NCBI GenBank assembly: GCA_020635855.1
Contig: JACJYZ010000002.1
Coordinates: 62,001-126,000, forward strand
From: Flavobacteriales bacterium
GTDB taxonomy: Bacteria > Bacteroidota > Bacteroidia > JACJYZ01
DNA: 64,000 nucleotides
Direction: 5' to 3'
Part shown: piece after piece, positions 35,344 to 42,866 of the stretch
Layout of the letters: every line of letters begins with the position of its first letter
Numbering within the stretch: the first letter of the stretch is position 1
Translations under genes and position numbers: made by a program
Notes under the pieces: generated by a model
The model's database searches: none
What the model was told of the DNA's origin: nothing
What the model saw: only the letters and a program-made list of their open reading frames with translations

Positions 35344-35853
35344 ATGACCTTCAAACAAAAACTGGCAGCCTACGTCATCGGGTATTTGACCGATAAAGAC
35401 ATTCCTGACATCGGTATAAGTGCACTCTCGGAGGGATTGGAAAGTGAAAACCTGACCATCATGGCCGGGCTTAGTGAAAACGAAAACCGCTTTGTGCTTC
35501 GCGGCTATTTTACAAAAGCCCTTGAGGATATGCAATTGCAGTTACCTGATACCTCCGAGGCGAAGATGACCATCGTTGACTACTATGCAGATGAAATCAT
35601 CGCCGGAAGATTGGACCCTTATGATGGATATGAGACGCTGCAAAGGGCCATTGGATTTGATGATGATAAGGACAGGTACGATTTAGGGGAAGCTTACCGT
35701 GACTACATCGTCCTTTGGGAAACGCATACAAACGGACTTTGCTTTTATGATAAGTCCAAAACAACAAAAGAGCAATTCATCGTCGATACGAATGAGGCAT
35801 TGGTGAACGCATTGAAAAGGAGAAAAGCCCGTGTTTCTGGATTGAAACGTTAA
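35344..35853 (+). CDS. Small helical protein of unknown function
   Basis: 169 residues, acidic, predicted mostly helical, no signal peptide. Features: LAAYVIGYLTDKDIPDIGI at the N-terminus, VDYYADEIIAGRLDPYDGYE in the middle, and a lysine-rich end (NALKRRKARVSGLKR). The middle block (YADEIIAGxxDPYDG) resembles a recurrent motif of small uncharacterised proteins that I cannot name with confidence. The next gene starts 4 bases after its stop codon, so the two are probably co-expressed. Confidence 0.6.
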   Translation: MTFKQKLAAYVIGYLTDKDIPDIGISALSEGLESENLTIMAGLSENENRFVLRGYFTKALEDMQLQLPDTSEAKMTIVDYYADEIIAGRLDPYDGYETLQRAIGFDDDKDRYDLGEAYRDYIVLWETHTNGLCFYDKSKTTKEQFIVDTNEALVNALKRRKARVSGLKR

Positions 35854-35857
35854 AAAA

Positions 35858-36262
35858 ATGAAAGCAAATGGTGTGCTTCTGTTCATGGTTTTCGCATGTG
35901 CGCTCATGGCCTGCTGCATAAGTGCGAAAGAAGATTTCCTGGGCAACAACATGTATCTGTCCGAGTATAACAACGTGGACAGAAGAATACTTTACCAAAA
36001 AGAAAGTTGTGCAACAACGGGTACACAAATTGTTCCAATGACGGTGCTGGAAATTGCCCATGACGCCCACTGGATCATAGCTAAATCCGGAAACAAACGA
36101 CAACAGAATGATTACAAATATTGGGTGATAAAAAACAACTACGATTCAATACCGGATGCAAAAACCGTCGAAGAAAATACAATTGAATTCGACAGTTATG
36201 ATTTGTTTATAGCCTACTTAAAAGACAACCGGATTCATCTGGAGTTGGAAAGATTGGAATGA
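35858..36262 (+). CDS. Small lipoprotein, DUF3997-like
   Basis: 134 residues. The N-terminus has a hydrophobic stretch ending LMACC, a lipobox-like site with two adjacent cysteines. The mature part (YLSEYNNVDRRILYQ, VPMTVLEIAHDAHWIIAKSG, NDYKYWVIKNNYDS) has the short-strand pattern of DUF3997-type lipoproteins. Function unknown. It is close behind the small helical gene (4-base gap). Its 3' end leads into a 672-base gap of repeats. Confidence 0.6.
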   Translation: MKANGVLLFMVFACALMACCISAKEDFLGNNMYLSEYNNVDRRILYQKESCATTGTQIVPMTVLEIAHDAHWIIAKSGNKRQQNDYKYWVIKNNYDSIPDAKTVEENTIEFDSYDLFIAYLKDNRIHLELERLE

Positions 36263-36299
36263 AATCCAGTTCTCCCTGGTATGCCAAATGGTAAGGCAC

Positions 36300-36349
36300 G
36301 TTAGGCGTAGGTTGCATCTTCGTCTTTCTATCCTGTAGCATCCGCTACC
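36300..36349. repeat. Intergenic double-hairpin repeat, family C, copy 2
   Basis: GTTAGGCGTAGGTTGCATCT and CTATCCTGTAGCATCCGCTA match copy 1 (30678) at most positions. The GTAGC/GCTAC hairpin is kept, while the first hairpin is weaker here. Confidence 0.65.
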
Positions 36350-36777
36350 CATCCTGCTCCATCACACCACACAATACTTCCGGTGTCCGAATTACTTTTC
36401 CAAACCACCACCCCACGCGACAAAGCCCAAGCCTGACGATGGCGTGCGGATGGGAACGATAGGGTGCGCAGCATAGCGCGATGGTGCTGTGCCGGATGGG
36501 ACTGTGCAGGGTAAGCCCCGCGTGCCAACATCCGGCGAAGGGCATCTATCGTTCTTGATTCCTTGCCTGCCGACACGAAGGCCTGTGCAACGGCAGGCAG
36601 GGCACCCTTTGAAGAAGTTTGCTTGCCCGTCCGCAGCGCAGCGTAGGCGGGTTGTTTCTGGTTTGTTGTTTGTAGTTGGGTCAGCATTCAACTGACCGAA
36701 ACCGAAAAGGGTACAGCGGATAGCGGGACGGCAGTCCGGTAGAACGATCAGCCATCCGCTACCTATCCTGCTCCATC
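36339..36777. other. Non-coding mosaic flanked by a 25-base direct repeat
   Basis: CATCCGCTACCCATCCTGCT (36339-36358, continuing CCATC) recurs with one change as CATCCGCTACCTATCCTGCT (36753-36772, continuing CCATC). Between them is GC-rich sequence without a gene that I trust, with inverted stretches such as GCCTGCCG ... CGGCAGGC near 36563-36600. A shorter relative, ATCCTGCTCCATC, lies at 32588-32600. This fills most of the 36263-36934 gap. Confidence 0.5.
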
Positions 36778-36800
36778 CATGTCCTAAGGCTACCGCAATG

Positions 36801-36869
36801 ATGTTTTGAACCACATAGGCACAGAGGTCACAATAGAAAATGTACTCTGTGCCTATGTGGTTCAAACAT
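36801..36869. repeat. Intergenic palindromic repeat, family B, copy 2
   Basis: Left arm from 36801 (TTTTGAACCACATAGGCACA, then GAG) and right arm ending 36869 (CTCTGTGCCTATGTGGTTCA, then AACAT) are reverse complements apart from one extra A. The core GTCACAATAGAAAA is the inverse of that in copy 1 at 28772, so the elements are related and in opposite orientation. Confidence 0.8.
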
Positions 36870-36934
36870 GGCAAAGCCATTGGTTGCTCCCATCCGCTTC
36901 AACAAACACCCATAACCCTTACCTTTACCCACCT

Positions 36935-37750
36935 ATGCTCGTTTTCCCAAACGCCAAGATCAACATCGGCCTGCGCATTATCCGGCGCCGGCCCGACGGC
37001 TACCACGACCTGGAAAGCCTGTTCTGCCCCGTGCCCTGGGAAGATGCACTGGAAGTGCTTCCCGCCGGACACGCGGTACAGCAGGGCTTCGTGCAAACCG
37101 GTCTGCCGCTGCAACCGGGCACCAACCTGGTGGAAAAAGCCAGGGACCTGCTGGCGAAGGATTTTGACATCCCACCGCTGGGCATTCACCTTCACAAGTG
37201 CATTCCATCAGGCGCCGGACTCGGAGGCGGATCCGCCGATGCGGCCTTCGCCCTGCGCACGATCAATGAGGTGTGCAAGCTCGGACTGGACCGCCGGCAA
37301 CTGGAGGCTTACGCGGAAAAGCTGGGATCGGATTGTCCGTTTTTCATCCGCAACCAACCGTGCCGGGTAACCGGCCGGGGTGAGTTCCTGGAAGAGGCGG
37401 AGGTGAACCTGGGCGGATGGCATGTGTGCATCGTGTACCCGGATGTGCATATCTCCACGGCGGAGGCTTTCGCCGGGGTGAAGCCGCGGGAACATACGGA
37501 TGGACAGGACCTCATGTCGTGCCTGAAACAACCCGTGGACACCTGGAAGGATACGGTGGTGAATGATTTCGAGGCATCGGTGTTTCCGGCGCATCCGGTA
37601 TTGGCGGAGATCAAACGCGGATTGTATGATGCCGGCGCGGTGTACGCATCCATGAGCGGAAGCGGTTCTGCGGTGTACGGACTGTTCCGGGAAATGCCTG
37701 CGGACCGGGAAACGGAATTCCCCGGCATATCCAAACGGATGGTGTTGTAA
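36935..37750 (+). CDS. ispE: 4-diphosphocytidyl-2-C-methyl-D-erythritol kinase
   Basis: 271 residues from ATG 36935; the frame is open further upstream through a repeat, which I reject. The GHMP kinase hallmarks are present: the N-terminal PNAKINIGL with Lys8, the glycine-rich ATP loop PSGAGLGGGSADAA (residues 91-104), and LGSDCPFF with Asp133. It phosphorylates CDP-ME in the non-mevalonate isoprenoid pathway, in the cytoplasm. A TACCTTTA box near 36921-36928 lies close upstream. It is convergent with the next gene, with a 5-base gap. Confidence 0.95.
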   Translation: MLVFPNAKINIGLRIIRRRPDGYHDLESLFCPVPWEDALEVLPAGHAVQQGFVQTGLPLQPGTNLVEKARDLLAKDFDIPPLGIHLHKCIPSGAGLGGGSADAAFALRTINEVCKLGLDRRQLEAYAEKLGSDCPFFIRNQPCRVTGRGEFLEEAEVNLGGWHVCIVYPDVHISTAEAFAGVKPREHTDGQDLMSCLKQPVDTWKDTVVNDFEASVFPAHPVLAEIKRGLYDAGAVYASMSGSGSAVYGLFREMPADRETEFPGISKRMVL

Positions 37751-37755
37751 GAAGG

Positions 37756-38436
37756 TTAGTTCACCGCCTTCTGCCTGGCCGTCACGTCTTCCACCACCTT
37801 CTTTTGCTTGGCCACTTCTTCCTTCTTCTTCTCCTGGTCCTTCACGTTCTGCTCAATGTCTTTCTCGGCCTGCTCGATGCTTTTCTTGAGCTTCTCGATT
37901 TCAGACTTGTAGTTCTCGATGTCTTTGTGGGAACGCTCATTCTTGCTCACCAGTTCTTCCTGTTCCTTTTCGAGAACCGAATAGGTCTTCTCTTCTTTTT
38001 TGACGATGTCGGCGATGGCATCTTTGGTGGTCTTCACCGCGAAGTCATTCACGATCTTTTCCATGATCTTGTACTCGGTCGGATGTGCGGATGAACTCAT
38101 ATAGGCGCCGCCCATGTCAACCGCCACGGTGAACAGGATGGAGTTGTCTTTTTGCTTGGTCGCCTTCGCATACACGTCGAGGGTGTTCTCGGAGATCGAT
38201 TTGATAAGGGCGTTGTCGGCGAAGATCTCGTCTTTGGCAGCGACTTTGGCCTTGTAGCCTTTCATAATGCTTTTCCATTCTTTTTCCACGTCGTCCTGGG
38301 TCGCTTCGTAAATGGTCACGAGAAAGGAGTTGTGGCTGCCGTCGGCGTATTTGGCGCTGCCTTCCGATACTTTGATCTTCTGGGCGTAGGTTGCCATTGT
38401 AAACAGGGATATGGCCAGGGTCAATGTGCGTTTCAT
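37756..38436 (-). CDS. Secreted coiled-coil protein of unknown function
   Basis: 226 residues. A signal peptide (LTLAISLFTMATYAQ) is followed by a small alpha/beta domain (VSEGSAKYADGSHNSFLVTI, FTVAVDMGGAYMSSSAHP) and then, from about residue 150, a long charged coiled coil (KEQEELVSKNE, EIEKLKKSIEQAEKDIEQ, EEVAKQKKVVEDV). It is probably periplasmic. Proteins of this shape recur in Bacteroidota without a known role. It stands alone between ispE (convergent) and the DUF502 gene. Confidence 0.7.
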   Translation of the reverse strand: MKRTLTLAISLFTMATYAQKIKVSEGSAKYADGSHNSFLVTIYEATQDDVEKEWKSIMKGYKAKVAAKDEIFADNALIKSISENTLDVYAKATKQKDNSILFTVAVDMGGAYMSSSAHPTEYKIMEKIVNDFAVKTTKDAIADIVKKEEKTYSVLEKEQEELVSKNERSHKDIENYKSEIEKLKKSIEQAEKDIEQNVKDQEKKKEEVAKQKKVVEDVTARQKAVN

Positions 38437-38481
38437 AAGCGTAGGAAATTGGATGGTTATGGATGAATGCCTGACCTAAAT

Positions 38482-39099
38482 CTAAGCATTTTTCGGCTTG
38501 GATGTATCCGATGGCAGCTCCGCATTTTTTTCATTTCCCGGATGCGCGTTCTCCGAACCCAGCGAAACCCCTCCCGATACAATGAATTTCATCACTTCGG
38601 CCGGGTTGGCGTCCAACGGTTTCACCCGGTCGGCTGAAACGATGAAAAGGTTTCCGGAAAAGGCATACGAGTGGGGCAGGTACACCGCTACCAGGTTCTC
38701 GTCGATGCCCAGCCGGGAAAGGTCTTTCTGGGTGATGAAGCCCAGTTTCATCAACTCCGCATCGGCGCTGATGCGCACCAGCACCGGTTGGTCGAATCGC
38801 TTTTCCTTGCCCACGAAGGCCGATAACAGGTCGCGGATGGAACTGTAGATAAGCTTGATCAGCGGCGTACGGTTCAGCAGGCGCTCCAGGGCATCAAACA
38901 ACGATTCCACGATGTATGACGAGGTCAGGTACCCGATCAGTGTAACACCGGCCAGCAACACGGCAATGCCCAGCCCGGGAATGTCGAACGGAATCAGGTG
39001 GTCCATGAATTGCACACCTATGATCACCACATATACCGTGATGGCAAGCGGTGCGGTGTAGAGCAGTCCCTGGAAAAAGTAGGTGACGAACTTTTTCAT
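38482..39099 (-). CDS. DUF502 family membrane protein
   Basis: 205 residues from ATG 39099; the frame extends upstream but earlier starts fall beyond the promoter box. Two membrane segments are clear (YTAPLAITVYVVIIGVQFM and GIAVLLAGVTLIGYLTSSYI), followed by the conserved DUF502 block (LIKLIYSSIRDLLSAFVG, DQPVLVRISADAELMKLGFI, VAVYLPHSYAFSGNLFIV). The C-terminus is a flexible tail. The family is common in bacteria; function unknown. Promoter box TATCTTTG is at 39111-39118. Confidence 0.88.
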   Translation of the reverse strand: MKKFVTYFFQGLLYTAPLAITVYVVIIGVQFMDHLIPFDIPGLGIAVLLAGVTLIGYLTSSYIVESLFDALERLLNRTPLIKLIYSSIRDLLSAFVGKEKRFDQPVLVRISADAELMKLGFITQKDLSRLGIDENLVAVYLPHSYAFSGNLFIVSADRVKPLDANPAEVMKFIVSGGVSLGSENAHPGNEKNAELPSDTSKPKNA

Positions 39100-39110
39100 G
39101 AGATTTTTTT

Positions 39111-39118
39111 CAAAGATA
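39111..39118 (-). promoter_or_regulatory. Candidate -7 promoter box for the DUF502 gene
   Basis: TATCTTTG on the minus strand fits TAnnTTTG and ends 11 bases before the ATG, implying a very short or absent leader. No clear -33 TTG. Confidence 0.4.
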
Positions 39119-39244
39119 GCAGTTATGAAGTTGAAACGTCCCTGCCGATTCTTAGGGCATTTGAGAATCATTTTTAATTTTGACTCAGGGCGGAATCTTA
39201 CCACGAAGCAATTTTCAAACAACAGCGCCCGTCATACCAGTACC

Positions 39245-40975
39245 ATGAAGCCATCGCATCACACACACACCACCACTTTCCTGTTTTTACTTCTGTTGAT
39301 CTGCGTGACACCGGGATTTGCACAGAAGGTGAGCACACAATGGGAAAACGGAAAACCGAAAAGTGAAATCGAATTCAAAGACGGCGTGCAACACGGCAGT
39401 TACACCACCTGGTATGAAAACGGCAACATGATGAAGCAGGGTCGTTTCAAGGAAGGCAGGGAAGAGGGGATATGGAAATCCTGGTACAAGACCGGTCAGC
39501 TTCGCAGCCTGGAACACTATCAACACGGAAGGGCCGACAGCGTGTGGACGTATTACTATACAGGCGGACAGGTATCCGAGCTGCAGTACTTCCTCAACGG
39601 CTTTGCCGACAGCACCTGGCAAACCTGGCACGAAAACGGCAAACAGAAAAGCGAAGAACAATACCACCTGGGCAAACGCAACGGCACCTACATCAACTGG
39701 TACGACAATGGTCAGAAAGAAAACGAAGGGGCATTTAAAAACGACACACTGGACGGGCATTTCACCCTGTGGTACCGTGACGGGAATAAGGAACAGGAAG
39801 GCGCATTTGACATGGGCAAAAAGTCGGGCGTATGGCTTACCTGGTATACCTCGGGTCAGCAAAAAGACGAGGTCCGGTATGTGGATAACAAGGAAGATGG
39901 CCTGCTGGCTTTTTGGGATCAGAACGGCAAGCAATGGGTGAAAGACGGCAACGGAACAATGGTCGAGCTTTACCCGAACGGAAAGCCCAGCCGGAAGAAG
40001 CCTTACGGGAACGGCAAGCTGAACGGCGAAGCCCAACGCTACAACGAGGAAGGATCGGTCATCGAATCGGCCCAATACAAGGATGGCAAACTTGAAGGCC
40101 CCTTCTATGCCAAATACCCCGACGGTACCCAACAGGCCGAAGGAAATTACCACGCCGATAAAAAGAAAGGCACCTGGACCTGGTGGTTCGAAAACGGGAA
40201 GGTGGACATGGAAGGTGATTTTGAAGCCGACCTGCGCACCGGTCTGTGGAAGTACAACTACGACGACGGATCAAAAAAGTCAGAAGGCAGTTTTCAGAAA
40301 GACATGCAGGAAGGCGACTGGACCTTCTGGTACCGCAACGGACAAATGTGGAAAAAGGGTTCCTACCACGAGAACCTGAAATCAGGCATGTGGACCTGGT
40401 GGTTCGAAGGCGGACAGAAAATGCAGGAAGGTCCTTTTATGAACGACAGGGAAGAAGGCGACTGGATCTCCTGGTACGAATCCGGAAAGGTGAAAGACAA
40501 AGGCTCCTTCAAGGCAGGCATCATGGACGGTCACTGGGAAGGCTGGTACGAAAACGGAAAACCCAACTATGCCGGAGACTATGCGAACAAGGTGAAGACC
40601 GGCCTGTGGAGCTACTGGTACGAAAAGGGCAACAAGGAAAAGGAAGGTACTTATAAGGAGGGTATCCAGGACGGCACATGGACGTACTGGTTCGAAGACG
40701 GCAAAACCAAAAGCACAGAAACCTTCAGGAACGGAACGAAAGACGGTACCTGCACCTATTGGTATGGCAACGGAAACAAGTTCCAGGAAGATCATTACGT
40801 GAACGGCAGGCTGGAAGGTACCCGAACCACATGGTACGAATACGGCAACGTGGTGCGCGACAAAGGACCTTATAAAAATGGTGTGCAGGACGGCCTCCAC
40901 ACCTACTACGACGAGAAAGGAAATGTGGTGAAGAAAGTGTGGTTCAAGAACGGAATCAAGGTGAAACAGGAATGA
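39245..40975 (+). CDS. Secreted protein with 23 MORN-2/YwqK-type repeats
   Basis: 576 residues from ATG 39245, with a signal peptide (FLFLLLLICVTPGFAQ). Nearly the whole mature protein is a run of about 23 repeats of ~23 residues fitting GxWxxWYENGKxxxEGxF, ending VKQE. I count them from the WYENG/YDNG/FEDG positions. These MORN_2-like repeats make an extended beta solenoid. Databases often call related proteins YwqK-family antitoxins, but a secreted all-repeat protein this long is more likely a structural or binding surface. The frame stays open upstream to 39083, overlapping the divergent gene. Confidence 0.85.
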   Translation: MKPSHHTHTTTFLFLLLLICVTPGFAQKVSTQWENGKPKSEIEFKDGVQHGSYTTWYENGNMMKQGRFKEGREEGIWKSWYKTGQLRSLEHYQHGRADSVWTYYYTGGQVSELQYFLNGFADSTWQTWHENGKQKSEEQYHLGKRNGTYINWYDNGQKENEGAFKNDTLDGHFTLWYRDGNKEQEGAFDMGKKSGVWLTWYTSGQQKDEVRYVDNKEDGLLAFWDQNGKQWVKDGNGTMVELYPNGKPSRKKPYGNGKLNGEAQRYNEEGSVIESAQYKDGKLEGPFYAKYPDGTQQAEGNYHADKKKGTWTWWFENGKVDMEGDFEADLRTGLWKYNYDDGSKKSEGSFQKDMQEGDWTFWYRNGQMWKKGSYHENLKSGMWTWWFEGGQKMQEGPFMNDREEGDWISWYESGKVKDKGSFKAGIMDGHWEGWYENGKPNYAGDYANKVKTGLWSYWYEKGNKEKEGTYKEGIQDGTWTYWFEDGKTKSTETFRNGTKDGTCTYWYGNGNKFQEDHYVNGRLEGTRTTWYEYGNVVRDKGPYKNGVQDGLHTYYDEKGNVVKKVWFKNGIKVKQE

Positions 40976-40994
40976 TGAAAAAGTCGCGCGGGTA

Positions 40995-41025
40995 TTTGCG
41001 TGTGTGACCAAATTCGCTATATTTG
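40995..41025 (+). promoter_or_regulatory. Bacteroidota-type promoter of the rimP-nusA-infB operon
   Basis: TTTG (40995-40998), 19 bases, TATATTTG (41018-41025): an exact match to the Bacteroidota TTTG-N19-TAnnTTTG pattern. Transcription should start near 41031, about 65 bases before the rimP ATG at 41096. Confidence 0.7.
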
Positions 41026-41050
41026 CAGCGGAAATATGGAGAAAATCAAA

Positions 41051-41080
41051 AAGAGGGGACCGACGTCCCCTCTTTTATTT
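41051..41080 (+). terminator. Terminator-like hairpin in the rimP leader (possible attenuator)
   Basis: AAGAGGGGAC (41051-41060) pairs with GTCCCCTCTT (41065-41074) around CGAC, a 10-base-pair stem followed by TTATTT. It lies between the operon promoter and the rimP ATG, so it would stop the operon's own transcripts unless read through. It could also act as the terminator of the upstream gene, since both would pass it. Confidence 0.65.
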
Positions 41081-41095
41081 CCCGAAAATAAAGGC

Positions 41096-41554
41096 ATGAA
41101 CCGCACCGATCTTGTACAGGCGTTGGAAGAGAAGTTGACCGGAAGTCCGCTGTTTATCGTGGAAGTCGATGTGCAACCCACCAACCGCGTGAAGGTGCTG
41201 ATCGATGGAGACGAAGGCGTAACCATCGACCAGTGCGCGGAGATCAACCGGTTCATCCTGCAAAGGTTTGATCGCGACCAGGAAGATTACGCACTTGAAG
41301 TGTCATCCCCCGGTCTGGGTCAGCCCCTCCGCCTGCTGAGACAATATCAAAAGAACATCGGGCGGAACCTGGAAGTACAATTGAAAGACGGAACAGTGAC
41401 CACAGGTACGCTGGAATCGGTCACCGACGAACATATCGTGCTGAAGCCGAAAAGCAAAAAGAAAAAGGCCGGGGCACAATCATCGGAGGAAGCGGTTTCG
41501 CTGAACCTGGCGATGGCGGATATCAGCGCAGCCAAAGTGGCGCTCGCTTTTTAA
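41096..41554 (+). CDS. rimP: Ribosome maturation factor RimP
   Basis: 152 residues from ATG 41096, close to the family's usual length. The ATG at 41036 would add residues encoded by a hairpin, so I reject it. The RimP N-terminal domain shows LFIVEVDVQPTNRVKVLIDG and IDQCAEINRFIL, then YALEVSSPGLGQPL, the family signature, and a C-terminal Sm-like domain ending in a lysine-rich loop. RimP helps assemble the 30S subunit in the cytoplasm. It opens the rimP-nusA-infB operon, a conserved bacterial arrangement. Confidence 0.95.
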   Translation: MNRTDLVQALEEKLTGSPLFIVEVDVQPTNRVKVLIDGDEGVTIDQCAEINRFILQRFDRDQEDYALEVSSPGLGQPLRLLRQYQKNIGRNLEVQLKDGTVTTGTLESVTDEHIVLKPKSKKKKAGAQSSEEAVSLNLAMADISAAKVALAF

Positions 41555-41585
41555 CAGTGTTTTAAAAACCAATGCAGTAACGGTT

Positions 41586-42824
41586 ATGCAAAACGTGAAT
41601 CTGATCGAGTCCTTCGGGGAGTTTAAGGACCTGAAGAACATTGACAGGGAAACCATGATGAGCATCCTGGAGGAAGTTTTCCGGAACATGCTGAAGAGAA
41701 GGTATGGTACCGACGAAAACTTCGATATCGTAATCAATATTGACAAGGGTGACCTCGAGGCCTGGAGGAACAGAACCATTGTTCCGGACGATGAAGTGGA
41801 AGATCACAGTACCCAGATCCCCCTCAAAGAAGCCCTCAGGATCGAGCCCGACTTTGAGATCGGTGAAGATGTGTCGGAAGAAGTCCGCTTCAGCGACTTC
41901 GGCCGCCGCGCCATCCTCGCCGCCCGCCAGAACCTTGTTTCCCGCATCCTGGAACTGGAAAAAGACGGCATCTACAAAAAGTACAAAGACCGCGTAGGTG
42001 AAATCGTAACCGGTGAAGTATACCAGATCTGGAAACGTGAGATCCTCGTGCTCGACGACGAAGGCAATGAACTCATCCTCCCCAAATCCGAACAGATCCC
42101 CTCGGATTATTTCAAGAAAGGAGATTCCATCCGCGCCATCGTGCTGCGTGTGGACATGAAGAACAACAGCCCCGTTATCATCCTGTCCCGTACTTCACCC
42201 GTATTCCTCGAACGCCTGTTCGAACTCGAAGTACCCGAAATCTTCGACGGCCTCATCACCATCAAGAAGATCGTCAGGGAACCGGGCGAACGCGCCAAGG
42301 TGGCCGTGGAATCCTATGACGACCGCATCGACCCCGTAGGCGCCTGCGTGGGTATGAAAGGATCACGCATCCATGGCATCGTACGCGAACTGCGCAACGA
42401 GAACATCGACGTGATCAACTTCACCAACAACATCCCGCTGTTCATCACCCGCTCACTCAGCCCCGCCAAAATCTCTTCCATCAACATCAAGGAAGAAACC
42501 AAACGGGCCGAAGTGTTCCTGAAACCCGACCAGGTGAGCCTGGCCATCGGAAAAGGCGGACACAATATCAAACTGGCCGGTAAACTCACCGGTTATGAGA
42601 TCGATGTATACCGCGATACCGACTCGGATAGCGAAGATGTGGATCTCGAAGAATTCACAGATGAAATTGAAGGATGGATCATCGATGAGTTGAAGAACAT
42701 CGGTTGTGACACCGCCAAGAGCGTACTCGAACTGGGCGTGAACGACCTGCTGCAACGCACCGACCTTGAAGAAGAAACCATCAAGGAAGTGATCAGCATC
42801 CTGCAATCGGAATTTGATGAGTAA
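41586..42824 (+). CDS. nusA: Transcription termination/antitermination protein NusA
   Basis: 412 residues. The N-terminal RNA polymerase-binding domain (MMSILEEVFRNMLKRRYG) is followed by an S1 domain (GEIVTGEVYQIWKREILVL), two KH domains (VGACVGMKGSRIHGIVREL and LAIGKGGHNIKLAGKLTGYE), and an acidic C-terminal tail (DSDSEDVDLEEFTDEIEG). NusA pauses polymerase and shapes termination; it is the usual autoregulator of this operon in enterobacteria, which matters for the hairpin upstream. It follows rimP after 31 bases and precedes infB by 42. Confidence 0.97.
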   Translation: MQNVNLIESFGEFKDLKNIDRETMMSILEEVFRNMLKRRYGTDENFDIVINIDKGDLEAWRNRTIVPDDEVEDHSTQIPLKEALRIEPDFEIGEDVSEEVRFSDFGRRAILAARQNLVSRILELEKDGIYKKYKDRVGEIVTGEVYQIWKREILVLDDEGNELILPKSEQIPSDYFKKGDSIRAIVLRVDMKNNSPVIILSRTSPVFLERLFELEVPEIFDGLITIKKIVREPGERAKVAVESYDDRIDPVGACVGMKGSRIHGIVRELRNENIDVINFTNNIPLFITRSLSPAKISSINIKEETKRAEVFLKPDQVSLAIGKGGHNIKLAGKLTGYEIDVYRDTDSDSEDVDLEEFTDEIEGWIIDELKNIGCDTAKSVLELGVNDLLQRTDLEEETIKEVISILQSEFDE

Positions 42825-42866
42825 ACCCTGAGTTCCATCAATTCCATACAAAACCCGCATTTGAAT

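Noticed and set aside
36392..36880. Long minus-strand frames in the ispE upstream gap
   Set aside because: They run across several repeat elements and have no domain or compositional signal of a real protein.
41036..41095. Upstream start of rimP at ATG 41036
   Set aside because: The added residues would be encoded by the terminator-like hairpin; RimP proteins normally start where ATG 41096 does.
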